Below, one piece after another: positions 51,110-59,979 of a stretch of DNA of 64,000 bases (position 1 is its first letter; the number at the start of each line of letters is the position of its first letter). The notes beneath the pieces were generated by a model that saw only the letters and a list, made by a program, of their open reading frames with translations, did not search any database and was not told the DNA's origin. The DNA is from Pseudomonas extremaustralis (lineage in GTDB: Bacteria > Pseudomonadota > Gammaproteobacteria > Pseudomonadales > Pseudomonadaceae), in contig NZ_LT629689.1 in the NCBI RefSeq assembly GCF_900102035.1, positions 6,420,501 through 6,484,500 on the forward strand, written 5' to 3'. A program made the position numbers and the translations under genes.

Positions 51110-51706
51110 TCAGTCCTCGGTTTTCGGCGTGGTAGGGTCGGTGTCATGCAGGTGACGCGACAGGTAGATGCCCTGGCCGACCAGGAACAGTACGGTCATG
51201 CCCAGGCTACCGAAGACCTTGAAGTCGACCCAGTAGTCCTGGAAGGTAAAGGCCACGAACAGGTTGGCGGCGCCGCAGAACAGGAAAAACACGATCCAGG
51301 CCACGTTCAAACGCGTCCAGACCGGCTCCGGCAGGGTCAGCGCGTGGCCCATGATCCGCTTGATCAGCAGGCGATCACCGATGAAGTGACTGCCGATGAA
51401 CGCCAGGGCGAACAGCCAGTTCACCACCGGTGCTTTCCATTTAAGGAAGGTTTCGCTGTGAAACGCCAGCGTCAGGCTGCCGAACACCAGGCAGGCGACC
51501 AGGGTCAGCCATTGGCTTTTTTCCAGTTTGCGCTGGGAGATGAAGATGGTCCCGTAGACCACCACGGAGCTGATGATCAGCACGGCAGTGGCGCTGTAGA
51601 TGCCGCCGAAGGTCAGTTCGTGGCCGGCGAGGTCGATGACCCTGGGGTCGAGTTTGTAAACGATGAAAAACAGCAACAGCGGGATGAAGTCGATGAATTG
51701 TTTCAC
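51110..51706 (-). CDS. yciB: Septation protein YciB (IspZ/IspA)
   Basis: The 198-residue protein has about five hydrophobic helices and starts at a GTG, giving [20 protein letters not shown]. It has the family's [16 protein letters not shown] and [16 protein letters not shown]. YciB affects cell envelope synthesis and septation at the inner membrane. The GTG start at 51706 gives the usual length. An upstream ATG at 51745 lies before the family start. Confidence 0.92.
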   Translation of the reverse strand: MKQFIDFIPLLLFFIVYKLDPRVIDLAGHELTFGGIYSATAVLIISSVVVYGTIFISQRKLEKSQWLTLVACLVFGSLTLAFHSETFLKWKAPVVNWLFALAFIGSHFIGDRLLIKRIMGHALTLPEPVWTRLNVAWIVFFLFCGAANLFVAFTFQDYWVDFKVFGSLGMTVLFLVGQGIYLSRHLHDTDPTTPKTED

Positions 51707-51793
51707 AGTAAGAGCCAGAAGCTGGATGTGGCGGCATAATAACAAACATCCTTGGTAGCGAAAGCGCCAGCTGACTTGAGGTTACACACTTCC

Positions 51794-52657
51794 GTGAATG
51801 TTGATTTGCACTGCCACAGCACGGCCTCCGACGGCGCCCTGGCGCCCGCGGTTCTGGTTGCGCGTGCGTTTGAAAAAGGCGTGCGAGTCCTTTCGTTGAC
51901 CGACCACGACACCCTCGAAGGCCTCGACGAGGCCCGTGAAGCCGCCGAGGCGTTGGGTATGCAACTGGTCAACGGGGTGGAATTGTCCTGCACCTGGGGC
52001 GGCGCCACCATTCACGTGCTGGGTTATGGGTTCGATCAACACGCCGCGCCGCTGGTGGAGGCCGTCGCCCAATTGCGCGACGGTCGCTGGCTGCGCTCCG
52101 AAGAAATAGGTCGCAAGCTCAGTCTTAAAGGCATGTCCAACGCCCTCGACGGCGCCCGCGCGATTCAGCAGGAACTGGGCGACAGCGGCAACGCGCCGGC
52201 CCGGCCGCATTTCGCCGACTGGATGGTGCGTGAAGGGTTTGTCAAAGACCGCGCCGAAGCCTTTCGCAAATGGCTGGGTGCCGGCAAGCTGGGTGACGTC
52301 AAGCAGCACTGGCCGACCCTGGAAGACACCGTCGAGACTCTGCGGTCCTCCGGGGCCTGGGTCAGCCTGGCACATCCCTGGCATTACGATTTCACCCGCA
52401 GCAAGCGTCGCAAGCTGATTGGCGACTATATTGAGGCAGGTGGCCACGCGATCGAAGTGGTCAACGGGCATCAACCCGCCGAACAGGTCGGCAGCCTGGC
52501 GATTCTTGCCCGCGAATTTGGTCTGCTGGTCAGTGCCGGCAGTGACTTTCATGGCCCTGGCGGCTGGTCCGAGATCGGCGAATATCGCCCGGTGCCGGAA
52601 GACTTGCCGCTCTTGTGGGGGCGATTCAAGCATGACCCCATTATTGCCACCGTCTGA
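51794..52657 (+). CDS. PHP-domain exonuclease, RNase AM (YciV/TrpH)
   Basis: The 287-residue product starts MNVDLHCHSTASDGAL from the GTG at 51794. It carries PHP metal ligands HCH and TDHDTLEG, then AHPWHYDF and SDFHGPG near the end. The E. coli homolog is a 5'-3' exoribonuclease that trims rRNA 5' ends and also hydrolyses nucleoside bisphosphates. It is divergent from yciB and leads a cluster with the translation-factor-like gene and scpAB. Confidence 0.88.
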   Translation: MNVDLHCHSTASDGALAPAVLVARAFEKGVRVLSLTDHDTLEGLDEAREAAEALGMQLVNGVELSCTWGGATIHVLGYGFDQHAAPLVEAVAQLRDGRWLRSEEIGRKLSLKGMSNALDGARAIQQELGDSGNAPARPHFADWMVREGFVKDRAEAFRKWLGAGKLGDVKQHWPTLEDTVETLRSSGAWVSLAHPWHYDFTRSKRRKLIGDYIEAGGHAIEVVNGHQPAEQVGSLAILAREFGLLVSAGSDFHGPGGWSEIGEYRPVPEDLPLLWGRFKHDPIIATV

Positions 52658-52670
52658 ACAGGTAGAGCAC

Positions 52671-53300
52671 GTGAGTCAATTCTTCCAGATTCATCCGGAA
52701 AACCCCCAGCCACGCCTGATCAAACAGGCCGTGGAGATCATTCGCGCCGGTGGCGTGGTGATCTATCCGACTGATTCGTCCTACGCCATCGGTTGTCAGA
52801 TCGGTGACAAGAGCGCGGTGGAGCGTGTCAGACGCCTGCGTCAGTTGGACGACAAGCACAACTTCGCGCTGATCTGCAGCGATTTGTCCCAACTGGGGCT
52901 GTTCGCCAAGGTCGACACCGGCACGTTCCGCCTGCTCAAGGCCCACACGCCGGGGCCGTACACGTTTATTCTCAACGCCACCCGCGAAGTGCCGCGCCTG
53001 TTGCTGCACCCGAAGAAGCGCACCATCGGCCTGCGCGTACCGGAACATCCGATCGCCCTGGCGCTGCTGGCCGAGTTGGGTGAGCCGCTGATGAGCGTGT
53101 CGCTGATCATGCCCGGCGCCACCGAACCACTGGAAGACCCCAGCGAAATGCGCCAACTGCTGGAAAAACATGTCGACCTGATAATTGATGGCGGTTTCGG
53201 TGGCGGCAAGGCCTCCACCGTGATCAACCTGGCCGACGGCAAGCCCGAGGTGATCCGTGTCGGCTGCGGCGACCCCGCGCCGTTTATGGCCGAGGCCTGA
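52671..53300 (+). CDS. Sua5/YciO/YrdC family protein
   Basis: The 209-residue product has AVEIIRAGGVVIYPTDSSYA, LICSDLSQLG, HTPGPYTFIL and the family's RTIGLRVPEHPIALALL. It begins with GTG at 52671. TsaC/Sua5 proteins make threonylcarbamoyl-AMP for tRNA t6A. YciO is the related subgroup seen in this context, whose exact role is less sure. It abuts scpA without gap. Confidence 0.88.
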   Translation: MSQFFQIHPENPQPRLIKQAVEIIRAGGVVIYPTDSSYAIGCQIGDKSAVERVRRLRQLDDKHNFALICSDLSQLGLFAKVDTGTFRLLKAHTPGPYTFILNATREVPRLLLHPKKRTIGLRVPEHPIALALLAELGEPLMSVSLIMPGATEPLEDPSEMRQLLEKHVDLIIDGGFGGGKASTVINLADGKPEVIRVGCGDPAPFMAEA

Positions 53301-54119
53301 ATGTCCGCCGTGGAAACCGTCGACAGCCAGGCCGGCGCCCAGCAGGAACTGCCGTTTGCCATGGTGTATGGCCAGGCGGTCATGGAAATGCCGCTGGACC
53401 TGTACATCCCGCCGGACGCGCTGGAAGTGTTCCTTGAGGCCTTCGAAGGTCCGCTGGACTTGCTGCTGTACTTGATCCGCAAGCAGAACATCAACATCCT
53501 CGACATCCCGGTGGCGGAAATCACCCGTCAATACATGGGCTATGTCGAGTTGATGCAGTCCGTGCGCCTGGAACTGGCCGCCGAGTACCTGGTGATGGCC
53601 GCCATGCTTGCCGAGATCAAGTCGCGCATGCTGCTGCCGCGCTCGGAGACGGTCGAGGCCGAAGAAGACGACCCGCGTGCCGAACTGATCCGCCGCCTGC
53701 AGGAATACGAGCGTTTCAAGGCCGCCGCCGAAGGCATCGACGGTTTGAGCCGCGTGGGCCGTGACGTGGTAGTGCCCAAGCTCGACGCCCCCGAGGCTCG
53801 GGCGCGCAAGTTGTTGCCAGACGTGAGCCTGGAAGAGCTGCTGATGTCCATGGCCGAGGTGCTGCGCCGTGGCGACATGTTTGAACACCACCAGGTCAGC
53901 CGCGAGGCGTTGTCCACCCGCGAACGCATGAGCGATGTACTCGAACGCCTCAAGGGCGGCGGGTTCGTGCCGTTTGTCGAGCTGTTCACCGCTGAAGAAG
54001 GGCGCCTGGGGGTGGTGGTGACCTTTATGGCGATCCTCGAGCTGGTCAAGGAGTCCTTGGTCGAGCTGGTGCAGAATGAGCCTTTTGCGGCTATCCACGT
54101 GCGGGCGCGAGCCGAATAA
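53301..54119 (+). CDS. scpA: Segregation and condensation protein ScpA
   Basis: The 272-residue kleisin has an N-terminal SMC-binding region (FEGPLDLLLYLIRKQNINIL near residues 50-70), LAAEYLVMAAMLAEIKSRMLL near 95-115, and a C-terminal winged helix with FVPFVELFTAEEGRLGVVVTF. It joins ScpB and SMC in chromosome condensation. The ATG follows the previous stop directly, so they are coupled. Confidence 0.95.
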   Translation: MSAVETVDSQAGAQQELPFAMVYGQAVMEMPLDLYIPPDALEVFLEAFEGPLDLLLYLIRKQNINILDIPVAEITRQYMGYVELMQSVRLELAAEYLVMAAMLAEIKSRMLLPRSETVEAEEDDPRAELIRRLQEYERFKAAAEGIDGLSRVGRDVVVPKLDAPEARARKLLPDVSLEELLMSMAEVLRRGDMFEHHQVSREALSTRERMSDVLERLKGGGFVPFVELFTAEEGRLGVVVTFMAILELVKESLVELVQNEPFAAIHVRARAE

Positions 54120-54131
54120 AGAGCTGAATCG

Positions 54132-55058
54132 ATGAATCTGACTGAACCCCGCGAACTGGCGCCCTTGCTGGAGGCCTTTCTCCTGGCCTCGGGTAAACCG
54201 CAATCCCTGGAGCGCCTGTTCGAACTCTTTGAAGAAGCCGAACGTCCCGAACCGCCGGTGTTCAAGAAGGCGCTGGAAATCCTGCGCAAATCCTGCGACG
54301 GCCGCGCCTTTGAGCTGCGCGAAGTGGCGTCGGGTTATCGCCTGCAGATACGTGAGAAGTTTTCCCCATGGGTCGGCCGTTTGTGGGAAGAACGCCCACA
54401 GCGTTATTCCCGGGCGATGCTGGAGACCATGGCGCTGATCGCCTATCGCCAACCGATCACCCGCGGCGAAATCGAGGATGTGCGTGGCGTGGCGGTCAAC
54501 AGCCATATCGTCAAGACGTTGCTGGAACGCGAGTGGATCCGCATCGTCGGCTACCGCGATGTGCCCGGCAAACCGGCGATGTTCGCCACCACCAAGGTGT
54601 TTCTCGACCATTTCAACCTGAAGAACCTCGACGACCTGCCACCGTTAGCCGAACTGCGGGAGATGGAAGCCGATCCGGTGCTCGACTTCGACGACGCGCC
54701 GGTCCCGGCGAGCCTGCAGGAACTGGCCGATGCCAGTGCCGAACCGGAGGAGCCGAAGGACGAAACCAGTTTCCACACCCTGTTGTTGGAACTGGACGAT
54801 ATGGAGCAGGGGATCAAGACCGATTTCGACGACTTGCTGCGTGATGGTGTGGCCGAACCTGAAGTCCAGGTGGATGTTGACGCCGAGCCGGAGCCCGAAG
54901 CGGAACCCGAGGAAGACATCCTCGGCGTCGCCCAAGCCCGCGAAAAACTCCTGGCCGCCGTCGCCGCCCTCGAACAGCCGCCGCTGAGCGACGAAGAAGA
55001 CGAAGCCCGTGCCCTGGCCGAAGCCATCGAGGCTGAGCGCCGCCAGTTCGAAGACTGA
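54132..55058 (+). CDS. scpB: Segregation and condensation protein ScpB
   Basis: The 308-residue protein has two winged-helix domains in the first about 195 residues (LLEAFLLASGKPQSLERL, then MALIAYRQPITRGEIEDVRG and ALFGTTKVF-like FATTKVFLDHFNL). A long acidic, low-complexity C-terminal tail follows, rich in Glu, Asp and Pro, and extends well beyond short ScpB proteins. It binds ScpA in the SMC complex. It starts twelve bases after scpA. Confidence 0.94.
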   Translation: MNLTEPRELAPLLEAFLLASGKPQSLERLFELFEEAERPEPPVFKKALEILRKSCDGRAFELREVASGYRLQIREKFSPWVGRLWEERPQRYSRAMLETMALIAYRQPITRGEIEDVRGVAVNSHIVKTLLEREWIRIVGYRDVPGKPAMFATTKVFLDHFNLKNLDDLPPLAELREMEADPVLDFDDAPVPASLQELADASAEPEEPKDETSFHTLLLELDDMEQGIKTDFDDLLRDGVAEPEVQVDVDAEPEPEAEPEEDILGVAQAREKLLAAVAALEQPPLSDEEDEARALAEAIEAERRQFED

Positions 55059-55068
55059 CACCCACCTT

Positions 55069-55167
55069 GTAGGAGCGAGCTTGCTCGCGAAAAACGTGAA
55101 CGATAACGCAGCGCTTTCAGATGATCCGTGTCGCCTGTGAGTTTTTCGCGAGCAAGCTCGCTCCTAC
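55069..55167. repeat. REPIN, GTAGGAGCGAGC type (second copy)
   Basis: GTAGGAGCGAGCTTGCTCGCGAAAAA (55069-55094) is an inverted copy of 55142-55167. The middle has GAACGATAACGC, shared with the copy at 46031. Confidence 0.85.
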
Positions 55168-55347
55168 GAAATGGGTGTCACCGGTCGGCGGAAAAACCGA
55201 TGACCGGGTGGTTATCGACTAGTCTCTGGTGCGCAACGCGCGTCATGCGCGTATGATTCGCGACCCTTTGCCGACCTATTCGGCCAAAGCCCCGCTTTCA
55301 ACACTCTTCAGGCCATGCCTGAATCGACCCACCGGGAGGTGCTTAAG

Positions 55348-56571
55348 ATGAACGACAAAGACCAGAACGACAGCCAGGAAATCGGCCCAGCAGGCGAAAA
55401 ACTGCAAAAGGTGCTGGCGCGTATCGGCGTGGGCTCGCGCCGCGACGTCGAAGCCTGGATCACCCAGAAGCGCATCAAGGTCAACGGCGTCGAGGCCACC
55501 CTTGGCCAGCGCGTCGACCTGCACGATGCAATCACCATTGATGGCAAGGTCATCAAGCGTGAAGAGGCTGCCGAATCGGTACGCCGCGTGATCATGTACA
55601 ACAAGCCCGATGGCGAGATCTGCACCCGTGACGACCCGGAAGGCCGTCCGACCGTGTTCGACAAGATGCCCAAGCCCAAAGAAGGCCGCTGGATCAACAT
55701 CGGCCGTCTCGACATCAACACCACCGGCTTGCTGATGTTCACCACCGACGGTGAACTGGCCAACCGCTTGATGCACCCGTCCTACGAGATGGACCGCGAA
55801 TACGCCGTGCGTGTGCGTGGCGAAGTCGACGACGAGATGATCGAGCGTCTCAAGGCCGGCGTGGTGCTGGAAGACGGCCCGGCCAAGTTCACCGACATCA
55901 AGCAGGCGCCCGGTGGCGAAGGTTTCAACCACTGGTACCACTGCGTGGTGATGGAAGGCCGCAACCGTGAAGTGCGTCGCCTTTGGGAATCCCAGGGCCT
56001 GGTGGTCAGTCGCCTCAAGCGTGTGCGTTTCGGTCCGGTGTTCTTGAACTCCGACCTGCCGATGGGCCGCTGGCGCGAAATGAGTCAGTACGAAGTCGAC
56101 ATCCTCAGCGCCGAAGTCGGCCTGACCCCGGTGGCGATGCCGCAGATGAACGCCAAGAGCAAAGACAAGCTCGATCGTATGCAGCGCAAATCCTCACGTC
56201 CGGTGGCCCGTACCGAACGCGTGGCACGTACCCTGCGTCCGGCACTGAATGCGCCGGCTACCGGCGGACGTATCTCCCGTGAGCCGCAGATTGAAGGCGA
56301 GCGGCGCCCGACCGCGCCATCGCGTCAGGAAGGCGAGCGTGCGCCACGCACCCCGCGCCCTGCTCGTGGTGAGGCGCCAAGCGGTGGCCGTAGCAACCGT
56401 GGTGAGGCGGAACGCCCAGCCGACAATGCCAGCACCAAGCGCCCAGCCAAGCCTGCGGCGAAAAAACGCCCGGGCCTGAAACTGGTCGCTGACGAGCCGT
56501 CGGGCAAGCGCCGTGGCGCCCCTGCAGGTTCGGGTCAGCGTCCAGGCTTTGGTCGCAAGAAGCCGCAGTGA
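55348..56571 (+). CDS. rluB: 23S rRNA pseudouridine(2605) synthase RluB
   Basis: The 407-residue product has an S4 RNA-binding domain (EKLQKVLARIGVGSRRDVEAW). The RsuA/RluB catalytic motif GRLDINTTGLLMFTTDGELA has the catalytic Asp near residue 118. MEGRNREVRRLWESQGLVVSRLKR follows. From about residue 280 to the end runs a basic Arg/Pro/Ala-rich disordered tail, likely RNA-contacting. The ATG at 55348 has GGGAGG eight bases upstream. Confidence 0.95.
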   Translation: MNDKDQNDSQEIGPAGEKLQKVLARIGVGSRRDVEAWITQKRIKVNGVEATLGQRVDLHDAITIDGKVIKREEAAESVRRVIMYNKPDGEICTRDDPEGRPTVFDKMPKPKEGRWINIGRLDINTTGLLMFTTDGELANRLMHPSYEMDREYAVRVRGEVDDEMIERLKAGVVLEDGPAKFTDIKQAPGGEGFNHWYHCVVMEGRNREVRRLWESQGLVVSRLKRVRFGPVFLNSDLPMGRWREMSQYEVDILSAEVGLTPVAMPQMNAKSKDKLDRMQRKSSRPVARTERVARTLRPALNAPATGGRISREPQIEGERRPTAPSRQEGERAPRTPRPARGEAPSGGRSNRGEAERPADNASTKRPAKPAAKKRPGLKLVADEPSGKRRGAPAGSGQRPGFGRKKPQ

Positions 56572-56588
56572 TGTTGTAAGCGCGGCAC

Positions 56589-56623
56589 AAAAAAACGCCA
56601 ACTTTCGAGTTGGCGTTTTTTTT
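56589..56623 (+). terminator. Terminator of rluB
   Basis: AAAAAAACGCCAACT (56589-56603) pairs with AGTTGGCGTTTTTTT (56608-56622) around TTCG, then more T. Confidence 0.9.
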
Positions 56624-56993
56624 CGGTTGGATTTGCTTCTCGCGGGCGTAGTTGGATCTTCATTCATCGAGTGAGAACGAAAAGCTATTTTTATCCCGGC
56701 TTCCTGCGGCTGTAACGCCTGCTTTCCACAATGTAATGATTAATTTACGACTGGGTCTCGGTATTGCTGGCTGAGCTCAGCCTGTAAGGAATACCTGACA
56801 GATCGTCGCACGCACCTTTTGGGTGCGGCTTCAAGCGGTCGAGCGGTGTACAATGCGCCGCGTTTTACTGTGACCCCCTTTGCGTAACTGCGCAAAAGGC
56901 CAAGACCCAGGGGTTTATTTGCCCCGATCATTCCGCCTGGCCACGAGCCGGACGGGTTCGATTTCGTCACAGATAAAAACAAACAGGTGACGC
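56624..56993. other. Intergenic region before the permease leader ORF
   Basis: No gene is recognised between the rluB terminator and the short leader ORF. The stretch should hold the permease promoter and 5' leader. Confidence 0.45.
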
Positions 56994-57056
56994 ATGACCG
57001 TTAGAAAGACGCTGTACTCCTGGTGCCTGCGCTGGGGTTTGAGCGGCGCTGCTTGA
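56994..57056 (+). CDS. Putative leader peptide (20 residues) before the aromatic permease
   Basis: A short ORF, MTVRKTLYSWCLRWGLSGAA, starts at ATG 56994 with AGG six bases upstream and ends 62 bases before the permease start. It contains one Tyr and two Trp codons, rare for so short a peptide, and sits before an aromatic amino-acid transporter. A partly paired CTGCTTGA / TCAAGGCAG overlaps its end (57049-57075). No strong T-tailed hairpin follows. The call is by position and composition only. Confidence 0.45.
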   Translation: MTVRKTLYSWCLRWGLSGAA

Positions 57057-57118
57057 GTCGGTAATTCAAGGCAGCAACCTGCAGTCAACATCCTCAAACC
57101 TTGCGTGAGACCCTTTTC

Positions 57119-58528
57119 ATGAGTGGACCCCATTCCTCTTCAGGCGAGCTGAAACGCGGCCTGAAAAATCGGCATATCCAGTTGATCGCCCTCGGTGGCG
57201 CCATCGGTACCGGCCTGTTCCTGGGCTCGGCCGGTGTGCTCAAATCCGCCGGCCCGTCGATGATCCTGGGCTATGCCATCTGTGGCTTCATCGCCTTCCT
57301 GATCATGCGCCAGCTTGGCGAAATGATTGTCGAGGAACCGGTCGCCGGCTCCTTCAGCCACTTTGCCCACAAGTATTGGGGCGGTTTCGCTGGTTTCCTG
57401 TCGGGCTGGAACTGCTGGATTCTGTACATCCTGGTGGGGATGTCGGAGCTGACCGCTGTCGGCAAATACGTGCACTACTGGTGGCCAGAGATCCCGACCT
57501 GGGTCTCGGCGGCGGCGTTCTTCGTGCTGATCAACCTGATCAACCTGGCCAACGTCAAAGTCTTCGGTGAAGCCGAGTTCTGGTTCGCGATCATCAAGGT
57601 GGTGGCCATCGTCGGCATGATCGCCCTGGGCAGCTACCTGCTGGTCAGCGGCAGCGGCGGCCCGCAAGCGTCGGTGAGCAACCTGTGGGAACACGGCGGT
57701 TTCTTCCCCCACGGAGTGGGCGGGTTGGTGATGGCCATGGCGATCATCATGTTTTCCTTCGGCGGCCTGGAAATGCTCGGCTTCACCGCCGCCGAAGCCG
57801 ACCAGCCACGCACGGTGATCCCCAAGGCGATCAACCAGGTGATCTACCGCATCCTGATCTTCTACATCGGCGCCTTGGTGGTGCTGTTGTCGCTGACACC
57901 GTGGGACAGCCTGCTGGAGACCCTCAATGCATCCGGCGACGCCTACAGTGGCAGCCCGTTTGTGCAAGTGTTCTCGATGCTGGGTAGCAATACGGCCGCG
58001 CACATCCTCAACTTCGTGGTCCTGACCGCAGCGTTGTCGGTGTACAACAGCGGCACCTACTGCAACAGCCGCATGCTGCTGGGCATGGCCGAGCAGGGCG
58101 ATGCGCCCAGGGTGTTGGCCAAGATCGACAAACGCGGCGTACCGGTGCGGTCCATCCTTGCCTCGGCGGCGATCACCCTGGTGGCCGTGTTGTTGAACTA
58201 TCTGATCCCGCAACATGCGCTGGAACTGCTGATGTCCCTGGTGGTGGCCACGCTGGTGATCAACTGGGCGATGATCAGCTTTTCCCACTTCAAATTCCGC
58301 CAACACATGGACCGCACCGGCCAGGTGCCGCTGTTCAAGGCGCTCTGGTACCCATACGGCAACTATGTGTGCCTGGCATTCGTGGTGTTTATCCTGGTGA
58401 TCATGCTGATGATTCCGGGGATCCAGGTGTCGGTGTATGCGATTCCGGTGTGGGTGGCGTTCATGGCGGTGTGTTACTGGATCAAGAACAAACGTAAGGC
58501 ACAGGCTACCCGGAGCGTTCTGGAGTAA
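57119..58528 (+). CDS. aroP: Aromatic amino-acid permease, AroP family
   Basis: The 469-residue APC-family transporter has about twelve hydrophobic helices and the amino-acid permease signature LKNRHIQLIALGGAIGTGLF near residues 13-32, then GPSMILGYAICGFIAF and EADQPRTVIPKAIN. It takes up aromatic amino acids with protons. Phe/Tyr/Trp specificity is inferred from family resemblance and the upstream Trp/Tyr leader. The ATG at 57119 has only a weak GAG site. Confidence 0.82.
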   Translation: MSGPHSSSGELKRGLKNRHIQLIALGGAIGTGLFLGSAGVLKSAGPSMILGYAICGFIAFLIMRQLGEMIVEEPVAGSFSHFAHKYWGGFAGFLSGWNCWILYILVGMSELTAVGKYVHYWWPEIPTWVSAAAFFVLINLINLANVKVFGEAEFWFAIIKVVAIVGMIALGSYLLVSGSGGPQASVSNLWEHGGFFPHGVGGLVMAMAIIMFSFGGLEMLGFTAAEADQPRTVIPKAINQVIYRILIFYIGALVVLLSLTPWDSLLETLNASGDAYSGSPFVQVFSMLGSNTAAHILNFVVLTAALSVYNSGTYCNSRMLLGMAEQGDAPRVLAKIDKRGVPVRSILASAAITLVAVLLNYLIPQHALELLMSLVVATLVINWAMISFSHFKFRQHMDRTGQVPLFKALWYPYGNYVCLAFVVFILVIMLMIPGIQVSVYAIPVWVAFMAVCYWIKNKRKAQATRSVLE

Positions 58529-58546
58529 GACGTTACCCCGAACCCG

Positions 58547-58574
58547 AAAAAAACCGGCGCCTTGCCGGTTTTTT
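58547..58574 (+). terminator. Terminator of aroP
   Basis: AAACCGGC (58551-58558) pairs with GCCGGTTT (58564-58571) around GCCTT. A-run and T-run flanks make it usable from either strand. Confidence 0.8.
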
Positions 58575-58664
58575 CGCCGGGGCGGGCAGGTTAGATTCGC
58601 GCCTCGTTGATCTAGACCGAGGTCGGTCGGAAGCTGCTCAGCTCTAGATACAGCAGATTTTCTG

Positions 58665-58895
58665 TCATTCGCTACAAGACAACTGAAAAATGTAGTGCGG
58701 GCTATTGAAAGTCTTGCCGATCATGCTTTCAAGAAGGCCGACTTGTTCAGGTGATAGGTCGTACTCATAGATCGCATCTTCAGGCTCACTCCAAGACATT
58801 AGCTGCGATAACTCTTCGTACTGGTCGGCAGGAATTTCAATACTGAAAGCCAGCTCCTCGGTTTTTTTATCGAATGCAAGAATTTCGTGCTGCAT
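58665..58895 (-). CDS. DUF7683-like immunity protein
   Basis: The 76-residue acidic protein starts MQHEILAFDKKTEELAFSIE. It has ELSQLMSWSEPEDAI and ends SPHYIFQLSCSE, resembling the small DUF7683 proteins that accompany colicin-E3-type nucleases in Pseudomonas. The ATG at 58895 has AGGAG eight bases upstream, so unlike its partner it looks expressible. It lies 20 bases downstream of the nuclease remnant. It would block the nuclease in the cytosol. Confidence 0.65.
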   Translation of the reverse strand: MQHEILAFDKKTEELAFSIEIPADQYEELSQLMSWSEPEDAIYEYDLSPEQVGLLESMIGKTFNSPHYIFQLSCSE

Positions 58896-58915
58896 GTCTG
58901 AGGCTCCTATCAAGA

Positions 58916-59095
58916 TTATTTTGGCGTGGTTCGGCCTGGCTCGGCGTCCTTCGTTCGCTCTCCCGTATCAGGGTTGAACTCTCCAAGATGTTTGCCTTGC
59001 TTGTCGTAAAGTTCAACCCGGCCATTCTCATAGTCCCACTCATAAATGCGCCCCTTGCGATCTTTCCAGCGCTTACGCTTTTTCCCCCTGTAGTG
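58916..59095 (-). pseudogene. Orphan colicin E3-type cytotoxic nuclease domain, probably broken
   Basis: From about 59086 the minus strand encodes GKKRKRWKDRKGRIYEWD, then YENGRVELYDKQGKHLGEF and a Pro-rich end, strongly resembling the C-terminal ribonuclease domain of colicin E3. Aligned by hand, Asp510, Glu517 and Arg545 are kept, but His513 is Asn (EWDYENG instead of EWDSQHG). There is no in-frame ATG. An ATG at 59100 is in another frame and would come into frame if one G were lost from GGGGG. The remaining upstream frame runs into cytochrome c. It therefore looks like a toxin C-terminus without delivery domains. Confidence 0.6.
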
Positions 59096-59124
59096 GCATT
59101 GTTTGATGTTAGACGTGGGAAAAC

Positions 59125-59532
59125 TCAGCGTGCGTCGAAGACTTTTATGCACTGATTCAAATCGCGGAAATCCTGAACGCTCCACGCATGCGGCGGGATT
59201 CGTACGCCATTGTCCTGCAATGTTTTCGGAATCAGGTTTCCATTCGGCCGAAGGATGACCGACGCAACGATAACGCCTGGGTAGTCCGTCAGGCGCTGTT
59301 TGAAGGCCGGGGTTGTAAGGTCAGGTGTCGGCGAGCTGCTTTTGTTGGCCAGTGGTCCTGTCGCCTTGAGATCCGCTCCGTGGCACATGGCGCATCGCTG
59401 CACATAGAGATTCTTGCCATTGGCAGGATCGGCCAGGGACAGCGACGTTTGAATGAGTGATAAAGTGCCCAGCAAAGCGATCAAGGGGATCTTCACTGTG
59501 CGGGTGGCCTTGTTGTCGAGGGTGTTTTCCAC
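59125..59532 (-). CDS. Cytochrome c, class I, monohaem
   Basis: The 135-residue product has a haem-binding CAMCH near residue 47 in YVQRCAMCHGADLKATGP, and a signal peptide region (IPLIALLGTLSLIQTSLSLA) near residues 15-34. It should be periplasmic. The GTG at 59532 is used here. A GTG at 59496 would start at the signal peptide proper, and neither has a clear ribosome-binding site. Its 3' end precedes the nuclease remnant, with no terminator seen. Confidence 0.82.
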   Translation of the reverse strand: MENTLDNKATRTVKIPLIALLGTLSLIQTSLSLADPANGKNLYVQRCAMCHGADLKATGPLANKSSSPTPDLTTPAFKQRLTDYPGVIVASVILRPNGNLIPKTLQDNGVRIPPHAWSVQDFRDLNQCIKVFDAR

Positions 59533-59565
59533 ATTGGCTTATCCGTTGCCTAAGGTGTTTGATCG

Positions 59566-59979
59566 ATGCTGGTGATTTCCAATAACGTCCACCTCCCCGA
59601 TACCGAAATCGAGTTGACCGCCATCCGTGCTCAAGGCGCCGGTGGACAGAACGTCAACAAGGTATCAAGTGCCGTACACCTGCGCTTTGATATTCCGGCG
59701 TCGTCGCTGCCGGAGTTCTATAAGGAACGCCTGCTGGCGCTGCGTGACAGTCGCATCACCAGCGAAGGGGTGCTGGTGCTCAAGGCTCAGCAGTACCGAA
59801 CCCAGGAACAGAATCGCGCCGACGCGCTGGAACGCTTGGTGGAGCTGATCCTCAGTGCCACCAAGGTGGAGAAGAAGCGGCGCCCGACCAAGCCGACCCT
59901 GGGCTCGAAAAAGCGCCGCCTCGAATCCAAGACCAAGCGCGGCAGCATCAAGGCCGGGCGCGGTAAGGTCGATTTCTAG
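59566..59979 (+). CDS. arfB: Alternative ribosome-rescue factor ArfB (YaeJ)
   Basis: The 137-residue product has the release-factor GGQ motif ([20 protein letters not shown] near residues 22-41) and a long basic tail with KKRRPTKPT...[12 protein letters not shown], which enters the mRNA channel. ArfB hydrolyses peptidyl-tRNA on stalled ribosomes. It lacks the stop-codon-recognising domain of RF1/2. Its end overlaps the convergent MFS gene by four bases. Confidence 0.95.
   Translation: MLVISNNVHLPDTEIELTAIRAQGAGGQNVNKVSSAVHLRFDIPASSLPEFYKERLLALRDSRITSEGVLVLKAQQYRTQEQNRADALERLVELILSATKVEKKRRPTKPTLGSKKRRLESKTKRGSIKAGRGKVDF

Noticed and set aside
56258-56590. Frame opposite the end of rluB
   Set aside because: It mirrors the low-complexity RluB tail and has no independent signal.
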